The notes beneath the pieces were generated by a model, which had not been told where the DNA came from, made no database searches, and saw only the letters and a list, made by a program, of their open reading frames with translations. Positions 39,415 to 52,460 of a DNA stretch of 64,000 bases are shown here, piece after piece. This DNA is from Microlunatus capsulatus. Its GTDB lineage: Bacteria; Actinomycetota; Actinomycetes; Propionibacteriales; Propionibacteriaceae. Positions within the stretch are counted from its first letter, which is position 1. Each line of letters opens with the position of its first letter. Where the stretch lies: positions 3,782,001 to 3,846,000 of the forward strand of contig NZ_JAGIOB010000001.1 in assembly GCF_017876495.1 (NCBI RefSeq), given 5' to 3'. Position numbers and translations under genes: made by a program.

Positions 39415-41684
39415 GCGCCGCGACCGGGCCCGTGGTCCAGGCCTGGCGGACCGACACCTTCCGCCGGCTGACCGAGCGGCTGGACCGGGTGCTGGGGGAC
39501 AAGACGGCCAAGCAGTTCGAGCCGCTCAAGGTGCGCACGGTCCGCGACCTCATGCACCACCTGCCCCGCCGCTACTTCTCCGCGGCCGAGCTCAGCGACC
39601 TGTCGGTGCTGCAGCCCGAGCAGGAGGTCGCCGTCGTCGCCGAGGTGGTGGAGAGCCGGGCGCACAACATGCCCTCCGGCAGCTACCACACGGCGAAGAA
39701 GCCCCGGCTGGAGGCGCGGATCACCGACCACCGCGGCTCGCTGACGCTCACCTTCTTCGGCCAGCCGCGGGTGATCACCTACTGGCAGAACCAGCTGACG
39801 CCCGGCGCCCGGGGGATCTTCGCCGGCAAGGTCCGCGAGTTCAACAACCAGCTGCAGCTGGCCCACCCGGACTTCGTCATCGTCGACGCCGACGGCGCCA
39901 TGATCGGCGGTGCGCAGCGCAACGCCGCCATGACCACCGCGGTGTCCTCGCCGCTGATCGGGCTCTACCCGCAGACGGCCAAGCTGCGCACCTGGACGAT
40001 CGCGGAGTGCGCGCGGCTCGCCCTGGAGACCCTCGACGGCCTCGAGGACCCGCTGCCCGCGTGGCTGCGGGAGGAGGCGGAGGTCATCGAGCTGCTGCCG
40101 GCGCTGCGTGCGCTGCACCAGCCCGCCAGCCGCGACGAGATCGACGAGGGCCGCGACCGGCTGCGCTTCGACGAGGCCTTCGCCCTGCAGCTGACGATGG
40201 CCCAGCGCCGCGCCGACGCCGCCGCCCACGGCGCCGTCCCGCGGCCGCGGCGCCCTGGCCGGCTGCTGGACGCCTTCGACGCCCGGCTGCCGTTCACCCT
40301 CACCGCCGGGCAGGTGGAGGTCGGGGCCGAGATCGAGCGGGAGCTGGCCCTGGACCGGCCCATGCAGCGGCTGCTGCAGGGCGAGGTCGGCTCGGGCAAG
40401 ACGCTCGTCGCCCTGCGCGCCATGCTCACCGTCGTCGACGCCGGCGGCCAGGCGGCCCTGCTGGCCCCCACCGAGGTGCTGGCCGCCCAGCACCACCGCA
40501 CGATCACCCGGATGCTGGGCGACCTGGCGCAGGGCGGGATGCTCGGCGGCGCCGAGCACGCCACCCGGGTCACCCTGCTGACCGGCTCGATGACCGCCGC
40601 GCAGAAGCGCGAGGCCCTGCTGCAGGCCGCCTCGGGGGAGGCCGGCGTCGTCGTCGGCACCCACGCGCTGCTCAGCACCGGGGTGCAGTTCGCCGAGCTG
40701 GGCCTGGTCGTCGTCGACGAGCAGCACAGGTTCGGCGTCGAGCAGCGGGCCGCGCTGGCCGCCAAGGCGACGGCCCGCCCGCACGTCCTGGTGATGACGG
40801 CGACGCCCATCCCGCGCTCGGTGGCGATGACCGTCTTCGGCGACCTGGAGACCTCCGTGCTGCGCGAGGTGCCGGCCGGGCGCGCCGACGTCGGCACCGT
40901 CGTCGTCGACAGCCGCCGCCACCCCGGTTGGGTGGGCCGGGCCTGGGGCCGGATCGCCGAGGAGGTGGCCGCCGGCCGGCAGGCCTACGTCGTCTGCGCC
41001 CGCATCTCCTCGACCGGGTCCGCGGCCCGGCCGGGGGAGGACGAGGTGCTGGACGACGGCACCGAGCCGCTGCCGCCCGCGGCCGCCGTCGAGGACCTGT
41101 ACGCCGAGCTGAGCGCCGGCCCGCTGGCCGGCGTCCGGGTCGAGGTGCTGCACGGCCAGCTGCCGGCCGAGGACAAGGACGCCGTCATGCGGCGCTTCGC
41201 CGCGGGCGAGACCGACGTGCTCGTGGCCACCACCGTCATCGAGGTCGGGGTCGACGTGCCCAACGCCGCCGTCATGGTCATCTGCGACGCCGACCGCTTC
41301 GGCATCTCCCAGCTGCACCAGCTGCGCGGCCGGATCGGCCGCGGCGAGCACCCCGGCGTCTGCCTGCTGCTCACCGCCGCCCCCGACGGCAGCCTGGCCC
41401 GGGAGCGGCTGGACGCCGTGGCCCGGACCCGCGACGGCTTCGCCCTCGCCGAGGTCGACCTGGAGCAGCGCCGGGAGGGCGACGTGCTGGGCGCCAGCCA
41501 GTCCGGTCACCGCTCCAGCCTGCGGCTGCTCCGCGTCCTGGACGACGCCGACGTCATCGCCCGCGCCCGCGACCTGGCCGAGCGCTGCGTCGCCGCCGAC
41601 CCGGGCCTGGCCGACGCCGGCCTCGCCGACACCGTGGCGCTGATGGAGCGCCAGGCCGCCGGGGACTGGCTGGAGCGCACGTGA
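39411..41684 (+). CDS. recG: ATP-dependent DNA helicase RecG
   Basis: RecG remodels stalled replication forks and Holliday junctions. 757 residues from GTG 39411. The N-terminal wedge/OB domain covers about residues 20-170. Helicase motifs are visible: LLQGEVGSGKT (motif I), LLAPTEVLAAQ (Ia), VVVDEQHRFGV (II, DEQH), MTATPIPRS (III), TTVIEVGVDVP and the QLRGRIGRG of motif VI. Overlaps of 4 nt with both neighbours suggest one transcript. Confidence 0.96.
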   Translation: MSAATGPVVQAWRTDTFRRLTERLDRVLGDKTAKQFEPLKVRTVRDLMHHLPRRYFSAAELSDLSVLQPEQEVAVVAEVVESRAHNMPSGSYHTAKKPRLEARITDHRGSLTLTFFGQPRVITYWQNQLTPGARGIFAGKVREFNNQLQLAHPDFVIVDADGAMIGGAQRNAAMTTAVSSPLIGLYPQTAKLRTWTIAECARLALETLDGLEDPLPAWLREEAEVIELLPALRALHQPASRDEIDEGRDRLRFDEAFALQLTMAQRRADAAAHGAVPRPRRPGRLLDAFDARLPFTLTAGQVEVGAEIERELALDRPMQRLLQGEVGSGKTLVALRAMLTVVDAGGQAALLAPTEVLAAQHHRTITRMLGDLAQGGMLGGAEHATRVTLLTGSMTAAQKREALLQAASGEAGVVVGTHALLSTGVQFAELGLVVVDEQHRFGVEQRAALAAKATARPHVLVMTATPIPRSVAMTVFGDLETSVLREVPAGRADVGTVVVDSRRHPGWVGRAWGRIAEEVAAGRQAYVVCARISSTGSAARPGEDEVLDDGTEPLPPAAAVEDLYAELSAGPLAGVRVEVLHGQLPAEDKDAVMRRFAAGETDVLVATTVIEVGVDVPNAAVMVICDADRFGISQLHQLRGRIGRGEHPGVCLLLTAAPDGSLARERLDAVARTRDGFALAEVDLEQRREGDVLGASQSGHRSSLRLLRVLDDADVIARARDLAERCVAADPGLADAGLADTVALMERQAAGDWLERT

Positions 41685-42325
41685 GCCGGATCATCGCCGG
41701 CTCCCGCGGCGGCCGACGGCTGACCACCCCGCCCGGCTCCCGGACCCGCCCGACCACCGACCGCGTCCGCGAGGCGCTGTTCTCCGCCGTCGCCGCCTGG
41801 GCCGGCACCGCCGACTCCCCGGCCGACGAGGCGCTGGCCGGGCTGGCCTTCGCCGACCTGTTCGCCGGCTCCGGCGCCGTCGGCCTGGAGGCGGCCAGCC
41901 GGGGCGCCGGGCCGGTGCTGCTGGTCGAGGCCGACAAGCGGACGGCCGCGGTCACCACCCGCAACGTCCGCGACCTGGGCCTGGCTGCCCTCGTCCGCAC
42001 CGGGCGGGTCGAGACCGTGGTCGCCGCCCCCGCCGAGCAGGCCTACGACGTCGTCTTCCTCGACCCGCCCTACGAACTCGACGGCGCGGTGCTCGCCGGG
42101 GTGATGACGTCGCTGGCCGACGGCGGCTGGCTGACCCCCGACGCCCTGCTGGTCGTCGAGCGCAGCCGGCGCACCCCGGACCTGGCCTGGCCCGCGCCGG
42201 TCGTCGACACCTGGAGCCGGGGCTACGGCGAGACCGTGCTGCACTACGCCTCCTGCGCCGGCCCGGAGGACGGGGCCGAGGACGCACCGGGGGACGCCGG
42301 GCCCGCCGCTAGCGTGGCCCCATGA
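41681..42325 (+). CDS. rsmD: 16S rRNA guanine-966 N2-methyltransferase
   Basis: RsmD methylates G966 of 16S rRNA with S-adenosylmethionine. 214 residues from GTG 41681. The N-terminus [20 protein letters not shown] and [13 protein letters not shown], the SAM loop [19 protein letters not shown] and the catalytic [10 protein letters not shown] are all present. An Ala/Asp/Glu-rich tail follows. It overlaps recG by 4 nt and coaD by 4 nt. Confidence 0.95.
   Translation: MSRIIAGSRGGRRLTTPPGSRTRPTTDRVREALFSAVAAWAGTADSPADEALAGLAFADLFAGSGAVGLEAASRGAGPVLLVEADKRTAAVTTRNVRDLGLAALVRTGRVETVVAAPAEQAYDVVFLDPPYELDGAVLAGVMTSLADGGWLTPDALLVVERSRRTPDLAWPAPVVDTWSRGYGETVLHYASCAGPEDGAEDAPGDAGPAASVAP
42310..42315 (+). 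promoter_or_regulatory. Leaderless-type -10 box of coaD inside rsmD
   Basis: TAGCGT lies inside the last codons of rsmD, 6 nt before the ATG of coaD at 42322. Confidence 0.45.
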
Positions 42326-42807
42326 CGCGCGCGGTGTGCCCCGGCAGCTTCGACCCCGTGACCCTCGGCCACCTCGACGTGATCGGCCGGGCCGCGGCCC
42401 TGGTCGAGGAGGTCGTCGTCGCGGTCGGGTCCAACCAGTCCAAGCGGGCCTGGTTCACCCCGGCCGAGCGGGTGGCGATGCTCGAGGAGGCCTGCGCGGC
42501 GTGGCCCAACGTGCGCGTCGCGCTCTTCGACGGCCTGCTCGTGGACTTCTGCCGGGCCGAGGGCGCCGGGGCGGTGGTCAAGGGCCTGCGCTCGGCCGCC
42601 GACTTCGACTACGAGCTGCCGATGGCCCAGATGAACGCCCACCTCAGCGGCGTCGACACCGTCTTCGTGGCCACCGCGCCCGCCTGGTCCTTCGTCTCGT
42701 CCTCCCTGGTGCGGGAGGTGGCGGGCCTCGGCGGCGACGTCTCGGCCCTCCTCACCCCCGCTGTCGCCGCGCACGTGCGTCGCCGGGCGGAGGAGCGCGG
42801 CCGTTAG
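42322..42807 (+). CDS. coaD: Phosphopantetheine adenylyltransferase
   Basis: CoaD transfers AMP to 4'-phosphopantetheine to form dephospho-CoA, a step of CoA synthesis. 161 residues, the usual size. The HxGH-type site is in [20 protein letters not shown] (TLGH near residue 17), [11 protein letters not shown] follows, and [11 protein letters not shown] is at the C-terminal active site. The ATG overlaps the rsmD stop by 4 nt. Confidence 0.97.
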   Translation: MTRAVCPGSFDPVTLGHLDVIGRAAALVEEVVVAVGSNQSKRAWFTPAERVAMLEEACAAWPNVRVALFDGLLVDFCRAEGAGAVVKGLRSAADFDYELPMAQMNAHLSGVDTVFVATAPAWSFVSSSLVREVAGLGGDVSALLTPAVAAHVRRRAEERGR

Positions 42808-42810
42808 TCT
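42805..42810 (+). promoter_or_regulatory. Leaderless-type -10 box of the sepIVA-like gene
   Basis: TAGTCT stands 7 nt before the ATG at 42818. Confidence 0.45.
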
Positions 42811-42817
42811 GGACCGG

Positions 42818-43429
42818 ATGACCGACCGCCCCCGGACCCCCGCCGGGAGCGGACACCAGTTCCGTGCTCGAGGAGTTCCCGTGCCTGACCAGACCACCGC
42901 CGAGGAGAAGCTCTCCCGCCTGCGCGAGCTCGTCCTGAACGCCCGCGCCATGCCGATGTCGGCGTCCTGCGTGGTCAACCGTGGCGAGGTGCTGGCCGCC
43001 ATCGACGAGGTCATCGACGGCCTCCCGGACGAGATCAGCGACGCCCAGCGCGTCATCGACCGCTCCCAGGCCAAGATCGCCGAGGGCGAGGCCGAGTCGC
43101 AGCGGCTGCTCGCCCGGGCGCGCGACGAGGCCGAGGCCCTCGCCCGCGAGAGCCAGATCGTCAAGGTCGCCGAGGAGCAGGCCGCGAAGATCACCGCCGA
43201 CGCCGAGGCCGAGGCCGCCGCGCTCCGCAAGGAGACCGACCTCTTCATCGACTCCCGGATGGCCGGCTTCGAGTCCGTGCTGCACAAGACCTCGAGCCAG
43301 GTCCGCACCGCCCGCGCCCGGCTGGCCGAGCGCAGCGACCTCGACCCCGCCGACCGCGCCCGGGCCACCGCCGCCGCCGGCACGACGGCACCCGCCGCCG
43401 GCGCGAAGGGCACCGCGCCCGGCGCTTGA
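42818..43429 (+). CDS. SepIVA-like DivIVA-family coiled-coil protein
   Basis: 203 residues, rich in Ala, Glu, Arg and Gln. The pieces PMSASCVVNRGEVLAAIDEV and DLFIDSRMAGFESVLHKTS align by eye with the mycobacterial septum protein SepIVA (about 245 residues), with a shorter coiled-coil middle (residues about 75-150) here. SepIVA takes part in division and cell-wall synthesis. Position before yceD and rnc matches the mycobacterial order. The ATG at 42818 fits the -10 box; a GTG at 42881 is an alternative. Confidence 0.78.
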   Translation: MTDRPRTPAGSGHQFRARGVPVPDQTTAEEKLSRLRELVLNARAMPMSASCVVNRGEVLAAIDEVIDGLPDEISDAQRVIDRSQAKIAEGEAESQRLLARARDEAEALARESQIVKVAEEQAAKITADAEAEAAALRKETDLFIDSRMAGFESVLHKTSSQVRTARARLAERSDLDPADRARATAAAGTTAPAAGAKGTAPGA

Positions 43430-43496
43430 GCCCCGTGGCAGGATGGACGGCTGCGGGCCCGTCCCGGCCGTTTTGGCCGCGGAGGTCCGCACCCGG

Positions 43497-43502
43497 TAAC
43501 GT
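43497..43502 (+). promoter_or_regulatory. -10 box of the yceD-rpmF operon
   Basis: TAACGT, about 50 nt before the yceD-like start, would give a leader of roughly 44 nt. The preceding gap 43430-43496 shows nothing else. Confidence 0.35.
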
Positions 43503-43552
43503 AGGACGTCGGTCGTGACGCTGTCAGGACCGTTCGGCATGGAGGGATCGCG

Positions 43553-44134
43553 ATGGGCTCGCCGCATCGCCCGCTGGACCACCGCTCACCGCTGGTCCTC
43601 GACACCCACGACCTGGGTCGTCACGCGGGCGGGATGAAGCAGGTTCAGACGACCGTCGACGCGCCGGACGGCCTCGGCATCGACGTGATCGGGGTACCAC
43701 CCGGGTCACCCGTCGTCCTGGACCTCCGGCTCGAGTCGGTGGTCGAGGGGGTGCTGGTGACCGGCACCGCCACGGTCCAGGTCCGCGGGGAGTGCGTGCG
43801 GTGCCTGACGGAGGTCTCCGACACCTTGGAGGTCGACGTGCAGGAGCTGTTCGTCCACCCCGAGAGCGAGGCCACCGAGGAGGAGGCCAGCCGGCTGGAG
43901 GACGACCTCGTCGACCTCGAGCCGCTGCTCCGCGACGGCGTGGTGCTCGACCTGCCGTTCCAGCCGTTGTGCCGGGAGGACTGCCAGGGGTTGTGCGTCG
44001 AGTGCGGCGCCAACCTCAACGACGATCCCCAGCACGGCCACGACGAGCCGATCGACCCCCGGTGGGAGAAGCTGCGCCGCCTCGACGGCGGGGACAGCGG
44101 CTCCTACGATGTCCAGAGCCAGTCCCAGAGCTAG
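43553..44134 (+). CDS. yceD: YceD/DUF177 family protein
   Basis: 193 residues from ATG 43553, with GGAGGGATCGCG upstream. The core has [19 protein letters not shown] and [20 protein letters not shown], so two CxxC-type cysteine pairs are present. DUF177 proteins are linked to 23S rRNA or large-subunit assembly and are nearly always next to rpmF, as here (44 nt). A start at the later ATG 43634 ([11 protein letters not shown]) would also be possible. Confidence 0.92.
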   Translation: MGSPHRPLDHRSPLVLDTHDLGRHAGGMKQVQTTVDAPDGLGIDVIGVPPGSPVVLDLRLESVVEGVLVTGTATVQVRGECVRCLTEVSDTLEVDVQELFVHPESEATEEEASRLEDDLVDLEPLLRDGVVLDLPFQPLCREDCQGLCVECGANLNDDPQHGHDEPIDPRWEKLRRLDGGDSGSYDVQSQSQS

Positions 44135-44178
44135 TTGAAGTCCGTCCACCGCACCGGTGGAGGAGCGAGGAGAGAACC

Positions 44179-44370
44179 GTGGCCGTCCCGAAGAGGAAGA
44201 TGTCGCGCAGCAACACGCGGCACCGTCGGTCCCAGTGGAAGGCGACCGTGCCCACGCTGGTCACCTGCCAGAACCCGGCCTGCCGCGAGAAGCACCTGCC
44301 CCACGTGGCGTGCCCCTCGTGCGGCCAGTACGGGCCGCGCGCGGCCCGTCGACAGGTCCTCGCGTCCTGA
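44179..44370 (+). CDS. rpmF: 50S ribosomal protein L32
   Basis: 63 residues from GTG 44179 behind GGAGAGAA. The N-terminal [20 protein letters not shown] is diagnostic. Four cysteines (CQNPAC and CPSC) form the zinc ribbon. It lies between yceD and rnc, the common actinobacterial order. Confidence 0.97.
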   Translation: MAVPKRKMSRSNTRHRRSQWKATVPTLVTCQNPACREKHLPHVACPSCGQYGPRAARRQVLAS

Positions 44371-44405
44371 TCACCGACGAGCGGGCGGGTTCGCCCCGCC
44401 CCTCG

Positions 44406-45155
44406 ATGGTCGAGGTGCTGACGCAGCTCGGGATGCACATCGCTCCCGAGCTGCTCGACCGCGCCCTCACGCACCGCTCGTTCGCCTACGAGCAGGGCGG
44501 TCTGCCGACCAACGAGCGGCTGGAGTTCCTCGGGGACTCCGTGCTGGGCCTGGTGGTGACCGAGCACCTGTTCACCTCCTACCCCGACCTCTCGGAGGGG
44601 CAGCTGGCGAAGCTGCGGGCGGCCGTCGTCAACTCGCGCGCGCTCGCCGACGTGGCCCGCGGGCTCGACCTCGGCGCGCTCGTCCGGCTGGGCCGTGGCG
44701 AGGAGGCGACCGGCGGTCGTGACAAGTCCTCGATCCTGGCCGACACCATGGAGGCCGTCATCGGGGCGGTGTTCACCGAGCACGGCATCGACGCCGCCCG
44801 CGTCTTCGTGCACCATCTGTTCGACCAGCTGATGGTCGACGTGGCCACGCTGGGCGCCGGCCTGGACTGGAAGACGAGCCTGCAGGAGAGCGCCTCGCTC
44901 GCCGGCCTGGGCGTCCCCGTCTACGAGGTCGTCGAGTCCGGCCCCGACCACGCCAAGACCTTCCAGGCGATGGTCGTGCTCGACCGGCACAGCTACGGCC
45001 CCGGGGCCGGCCGGAACAAGAAGGAGGCGGAGCAGAACGCCGCCGCCCTCGCGTTCGCCGCCCTCAAGGCCGAGGCGGACGCGGCCGCCGCGCACGCCCC
45101 CGCCGACGTGCCCGGTGCCGGGGGGACCGCCGAGGCGGCTCCCGCCACCCGCTGA
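44406..45155 (+). CDS. rnc: Ribonuclease III
   Basis: RNase III cuts double-stranded RNA, including rRNA precursors. 249 residues from ATG 44406, the start that matches relatives ([20 protein letters not shown]). The signature [14 protein letters not shown] carries catalytic acids, and [15 protein letters not shown] the distal pair; the dsRNA-binding domain ([20 protein letters not shown] to [14 protein letters not shown]) and an Ala-rich tail follow. No clear ribosome site precedes the ATG; an in-frame CTG at 44367, in a CTGA overlap with rpmF, is a possible alternative. Confidence 0.95.
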   Translation: MVEVLTQLGMHIAPELLDRALTHRSFAYEQGGLPTNERLEFLGDSVLGLVVTEHLFTSYPDLSEGQLAKLRAAVVNSRALADVARGLDLGALVRLGRGEEATGGRDKSSILADTMEAVIGAVFTEHGIDAARVFVHHLFDQLMVDVATLGAGLDWKTSLQESASLAGLGVPVYEVVESGPDHAKTFQAMVVLDRHSYGPGAGRNKKEAEQNAAALAFAALKAEADAAAAHAPADVPGAGGTAEAAPATR

Positions 45156-45165
45156 CGGCCCTCCC

Positions 45166-46026
45166 GTGCCCGAGCTGCCCGAGGTCGAGACCGTCCGGCG
45201 CGGCCTGGCCCCCGGCGTCGACGGCCGCACCATCGCGGCCGTCCAGGTGCTCCACCCGCGGCCCGTCCGCCGGCACCTCGCGGGACCGGAGTCCTTCGCC
45301 GCCGAGCTGGTCGGGCGCACGTTCACCGAGCCCCGGCGCCGGGGCAAGTACCTCTGGCTGCCCTTCGCCGACGGCGACGCCCTGCTGGCCCACCTCGGGA
45401 TGAGCGGGCAGTTCCGGCTCGACCCGGCCGACGCGCCGCTGGTCGCCAACACCCGCGTGCTCGTCACCTTCGCCGACGGCGACCCCCAGCTCCGCTTCGT
45501 CGACCAGCGGATGTTCGGCGGGCTCTCGCTGTCCCCGGGCGGCGCCGAGCTGCCCGCCGAGGTCGCCCACATCGGCCGCGACCCCTTCGACCCCGCCTTC
45601 GACCTCGAGGCCGCCGCCCGGCGGATGCGGGCCAAGCGCACCGGCGTCAAGCGGGCGCTGCTGGACCAGACCCTGGTCTCGGGCATCGGCAACATCTACG
45701 CCGACGAGGCGCTGTGGCGGGCCCGCACCCACTACGCGCGGGCGACGAGCAACCTCGGCCAGGCCCAGGCCCGGGCGGTGCTCACCGCGGCCCGCGAGGT
45801 GATGGCCACCGCCCTGGAGCAGGGCGGCACCTCCTTCGACGCGCTGTACGTCAACGTCAACGGCTCCAGCGGCTACTTCGACCGCTCGCTGGCGGTCTAC
45901 GGCCAGGAGGGCCGGCCCTGCCCGCGCTGCGGCACACCGGTGCGCCGCGAGCCCTTCATGAACCGCTCCGCGTTCCGCTGCCCGCGCTGCCAGCGGACGC
46001 CGTCCGGGGCCTCCTACGGTGGCTGA
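45166..46026 (+). CDS. mutM: Formamidopyrimidine-DNA glycosylase
   Basis: This bifunctional glycosylase/lyase removes 8-oxoguanine and formamidopyrimidines. 286 residues from GTG 45166, giving the required N-terminal Met-Pro-Glu: [13 protein letters not shown], where Pro2 and Glu3 are catalytic after Met removal. The H2TH region is at [18 protein letters not shown], and the C-terminal zinc finger is [13 protein letters not shown] and CPRCQ. Order rnc-mutM is standard for actinobacteria. Confidence 0.97.
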   Translation: MPELPEVETVRRGLAPGVDGRTIAAVQVLHPRPVRRHLAGPESFAAELVGRTFTEPRRRGKYLWLPFADGDALLAHLGMSGQFRLDPADAPLVANTRVLVTFADGDPQLRFVDQRMFGGLSLSPGGAELPAEVAHIGRDPFDPAFDLEAAARRMRAKRTGVKRALLDQTLVSGIGNIYADEALWRARTHYARATSNLGQAQARAVLTAAREVMATALEQGGTSFDALYVNVNGSSGYFDRSLAVYGQEGRPCPRCGTPVRREPFMNRSAFRCPRCQRTPSGASYGG

Positions 46027-46067
46027 GCGCGGCCCCGGGGACGCCCGCGCGGCGCGCCCGAGCGGTG

Positions 46068-46096
46068 CTGACGAGGACGGGCGGCGCGGGTATCCT
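46068..46096 (+). promoter_or_regulatory. Promoter of the GtrA-like gene
   Basis: CTGACG (46068-46073), a 17-nt spacer and TATCCT (46091-46096) lie 9 nt before GTG 46106. This is the best two-box leaderless candidate in the window. Confidence 0.5.
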
Positions 46097-46105
46097 CATC
46101 CGATC

Positions 46106-46726
46106 GTGGAGCGACTGAGGCACTTCCTGTTCGTCCGGCACGGCCACAACTGGATCCTCCTGCTCCGGTTCGGCCTGGTGGGCGGCTCCGGCGTCCTCGT
46201 GAACCTGCTGGTGGTCGTGCTGCTCAACAAGCTCGGCCCCGACGAGGAGGGCGTGTTCGCCGGCCTCCCGCTCACCGACTTCAACATCCGCTGGTACCAC
46301 GTGTTCGCGACCGCGGCCTTCGTCGTGGCGAACCTGTGGAACTTCCAGCTGAACCGGCTGTGGACGTTCCGCAGCAACAAGCACGCCGGCTGGCTGGGCG
46401 AGTACCTGCCGTTCATGGCCGTCGGGCTGCTGGCCCACCTCGTCGGGCTCGGCATCCTCACCCTGCTGCTGCACCCCGGCTCCTGGCTGTCGCTGTCGCC
46501 GACGTTCTTCGACGACTCCTCCGGCTTCCGCACCCGGCTCTACTGGGCCCAGCTGATCCAGATCGTCGTCACCACGCCGGTCTCCTTCGTCCTCAACAAG
46601 CTCTGGACCTTCTCCTCGGTGCGCAGTCGCCCGGCGCTGCCGCCCGAGCCCGGCCCGGAGGACGCCGCCGTCGACGGCTCGCCCGAGGCCGCGGCGGCGC
46701 ACGCCCGGCACGCCCGCCGCCCCTGA
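46106..46726 (+). CDS. GtrA-family membrane protein
   Basis: 206 residues from GTG 46106. An upstream in-frame GTG at 46019 would add 29 low-complexity residues; the promoter supports the shorter form. Four hydrophobic segments are visible, with the GtrA landmarks LLRFGLVGGSGVLVNLLVV near the start and NLWNFQLNRLWTF and SFVLNKLWTF later. GtrA proteins are thought to help move undecaprenyl-linked sugars, usually with a GtrB glycosyltransferase that I do not see here. Confidence 0.87.
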   Translation: MERLRHFLFVRHGHNWILLLRFGLVGGSGVLVNLLVVVLLNKLGPDEEGVFAGLPLTDFNIRWYHVFATAAFVVANLWNFQLNRLWTFRSNKHAGWLGEYLPFMAVGLLAHLVGLGILTLLLHPGSWLSLSPTFFDDSSGFRTRLYWAQLIQIVVTTPVSFVLNKLWTFSSVRSRPALPPEPGPEDAAVDGSPEAAAAHARHARRP

Positions 46727-46786
46727 GGTCCCGCCCCGCCCGACCCGGCGCCGGAGGGTCGCTGGCGGGGCTCTGCAGAGGTGACC

Positions 46787-46792
46787 TAAGTT
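46787..46792 (+). promoter_or_regulatory. Leaderless-type -10 box of the APC permease gene
   Basis: TAAGTT lies 7 nt before the ATG at 46800. Confidence 0.4.
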
Positions 46793-46799
46793 CTTCGCC

Positions 46800-48320
46800 A
46801 TGGCAGCCAAGACCGGTCTCCTGCGCACCAAGGACGTCGACGACGTCATCGCCCAGAACTCCGACGAGGGGCCGAGCGACCGGCACCACACCCGGCTCAG
46901 CCGGCGTCTCCGGGCCCGTGACCTGATGGGGTTCGGCATCGGGATCGTCATCGGCACCGGGATCTTCACCCTGACCGGCGTGCAGGCCAAGAACAACGCC
47001 GGCCCGGGCATCGTCATCAGCTTCCTGCTCGCCGGGGTGGTCAGCCTGCTGGCCGCCCTCTGCTACGCCGAGCTGGCGGCCGCCGTCCCGACGGCGGGCA
47101 GCTCCTACACCTACGCCTACACGACCATCGGCGAGGTCTTCGCCTGGGTGATCGCCTGGGACCTGATCCTGGAGTTCAGCCTCGGCGCCGCCGTCGTCGC
47201 GCGCGGCTGGTCGGGGTACCTGCAGGAGGCGTTCGGGCTGCCGCGGGCCTTCTTCGGCGAGGAGGGCTCGGTCGTCAACCTCGGGGCGGTGGCGATCGTG
47301 CTCGTCCTGGGGGCCGTGGCCATGGTGGGCATCAAGGAGTCGAAGTGGGTGACCAACGCCCTGGTGGTGGTGAAGGTCTCGGTCTGCCTCTTCGTCATCG
47401 TCGTCGGCGCGTTCTTCGTCAAGGCCTCCAACCTGGTGCCGTTGATCCCGCCGACGGCCCCGCCGGCCGACGGCGGCGGCAGTCGGCTGACCCAGCCGCT
47501 GTGGCAGTTCGCCTCGGGCGTCGAGCCCGCGGCCTTCGGGGTGCCGGGCCTGCTGGTGGCGGCGGCCGTCGTCTTCTTCGCCTACTCCGGCTTCGAGGCC
47601 GTGGCCAACCTCGGCGAGGAGAGCCGGGACCCGGCCAAGGACATGCCGCGCGGGCTGCTGGGCACGCTGGTCATCTGCACCCTGCTCTACGTCGGCGTCT
47701 GCGTCGTCCTCACGGGGATGGTCAAGTACACCGACCTCAGCGAGGGCGCACCGCTCTCGGACGCCTTCGACCAGGTGGGCCTCGGCTGGGCCGGGCTGCT
47801 GATCGGCATCGCCGCGATCGCCGGCCTCACCTCGGTGATCCTCGTCGACATCGTCGCCGTCGGCCGGATCGGCTTCGCCGTCTGCCGGGACGGCCTGCTG
47901 CCGCCCTCGGTCGGGCGGATCCACCCGCGCTGGCGGACGCCGTACCGGTTCACCGCGATCGCCACCGTCGTCATCGCCGTGCTCGCCGCCTTCGTGCCGC
48001 TGGCCACCCTGGCCGAGATGGTGAGCATCGGGACGCTCTTCGCCTTCTTCGTCGTCTCCATCGCCGTGGCGGTGTTGCGGCGCACGAAGCCGCGGATGCC
48101 ACGGCCCTTCCGCACCCCGCAGGTGCCGCTGCTGCCGATCGTCTCCGCCCTGCTCTGCCTGGCCCTGATGACCAGCCTCGCGGTGGAGACCTGGCTGCGG
48201 TTCCTCGTCTGGCTGGCCGTCGGCCTGGCGATCTACCTCGGCTACGGGCGCCGGCACGCGGTGCTGGCGGGCGGCCGCGGGCGGGCGGGGGACCGGGCGG
48301 AGGGCGAGCCGGAGGGCTGA
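46800..48320 (+). CDS. APC-family amino acid permease (CAT-like)
   Basis: 506 residues with about 12 hydrophobic helices. The first helix and loop carry GFGIGIVIGTGIFTLTGVQA and the third region has CYAELAAAVPTAGSSYTYAY, both typical of the cationic amino acid transporter / YfnA branch. A second conserved block is FFAYSGFEAVANLGEESRDP. It probably takes up an amino acid by proton symport; the substrate is not determined. It has no close operon partner. Confidence 0.9.
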   Translation: MAAKTGLLRTKDVDDVIAQNSDEGPSDRHHTRLSRRLRARDLMGFGIGIVIGTGIFTLTGVQAKNNAGPGIVISFLLAGVVSLLAALCYAELAAAVPTAGSSYTYAYTTIGEVFAWVIAWDLILEFSLGAAVVARGWSGYLQEAFGLPRAFFGEEGSVVNLGAVAIVLVLGAVAMVGIKESKWVTNALVVVKVSVCLFVIVVGAFFVKASNLVPLIPPTAPPADGGGSRLTQPLWQFASGVEPAAFGVPGLLVAAAVVFFAYSGFEAVANLGEESRDPAKDMPRGLLGTLVICTLLYVGVCVVLTGMVKYTDLSEGAPLSDAFDQVGLGWAGLLIGIAAIAGLTSVILVDIVAVGRIGFAVCRDGLLPPSVGRIHPRWRTPYRFTAIATVVIAVLAAFVPLATLAEMVSIGTLFAFFVVSIAVAVLRRTKPRMPRPFRTPQVPLLPIVSALLCLALMTSLAVETWLRFLVWLAVGLAIYLGYGRRHAVLAGGRGRAGDRAEGEPEG

Positions 48321-48387
48321 GCGGACGTGCCGAGCCGGGGGGCGGGGCGCGCCGTCGCGGCTGCCCGGGGCTCCCGACCGCCTCGGC

Positions 48388-48393
48388 TACAGT
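48388..48393 (+). promoter_or_regulatory. -10 box upstream of smc
   Basis: TACAGT, about 80 nt before the TTG start of smc. Confidence 0.35.
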
Positions 48394-48473
48394 GATCGCG
48401 CCTTCCCGCGGCATGTCCTGACCGATCCGGTGCCACCCGCGCCCCGGCCCCGGATCTCGGCGAAAGGTCGACG

Positions 48474-52034
<3,561 letters not shown>

Positions 52035-52046
<12 letters not shown>

Positions 52047-52184
52047 GGCCTGCTCGATCGGGCCTGGGTCCGGGATCGGCTGCGGGTCCCCGGGCGGGCT
52101 GACCGGCGGACCGGGGTCGGGCGTCGGGATCGGGGCGGGCCCGGGCGGCACGGGTCCGACGGGCTCCTGCGGCGGCATCGTCAT
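52035..52184 (-). CDS. Small Pro-rich protein, convergent with smc
   Basis: 49 residues from ATG 52184 to a TGA at 52035, starting MTMPPQEPVGPVPPGPAPIP and continuing with Pro, Asp, Gly and Gln. The upstream sequence on the minus strand is GAGGAGAGGACGCCCGC, so a strong ribosome site stands at a good distance. It has no hydrophobic segment. It overlaps the end of smc by 12 nt in the opposite direction. I do not recognise it; the amino-acid bias and ribosome site make it more than a chance frame. Confidence 0.45.
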
Positions 52185-52229
52185 GCGGGCGTCCTCTCCT
52201 CGGCCGCCGGGGCGGCGTGGTCGGTGCTG

Positions 52230-52288
52230 CTCGCGAGTCTGCTCCTGAGGGCTCTCGGGACCGGCGGCGGGGGCCGGTCGCTCGCGAG
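52230..52288. repeat. Two CTCGCGAG palindromes in the smc-ftsY gap
   Basis: CTCGCGAG occurs at 52230-52237 and 52281-52288, each preceded by G and followed within a few bases by TCTG. The 275-nt gap 52185-52460 between the divergent small genes otherwise shows nothing I can assign. Confidence 0.3.
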
Positions 52289-52460
52289 GGTCTGCCGTTA
52301 CCGGACCGTGAGCGCGACGGTGCGTCGCGCCTCGCCGTCGCGCGGCCCCGGCGGTGCCACGATCGTCCTCGACGGGTGCCCCGCGCGGGCGCCCCGTCGA
52401 CTCGGGTCCCGCACGACAGCCCCTTCCCCGGACGCTGCCCGACTGTCTGAAAGGCTCCCT

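Noticed and set aside
46019-46105. Longer form of the GtrA-like protein starting at GTG 46019
   Set aside because: The added residues are hydrophilic low-complexity sequence, and a good promoter lies inside this stretch.
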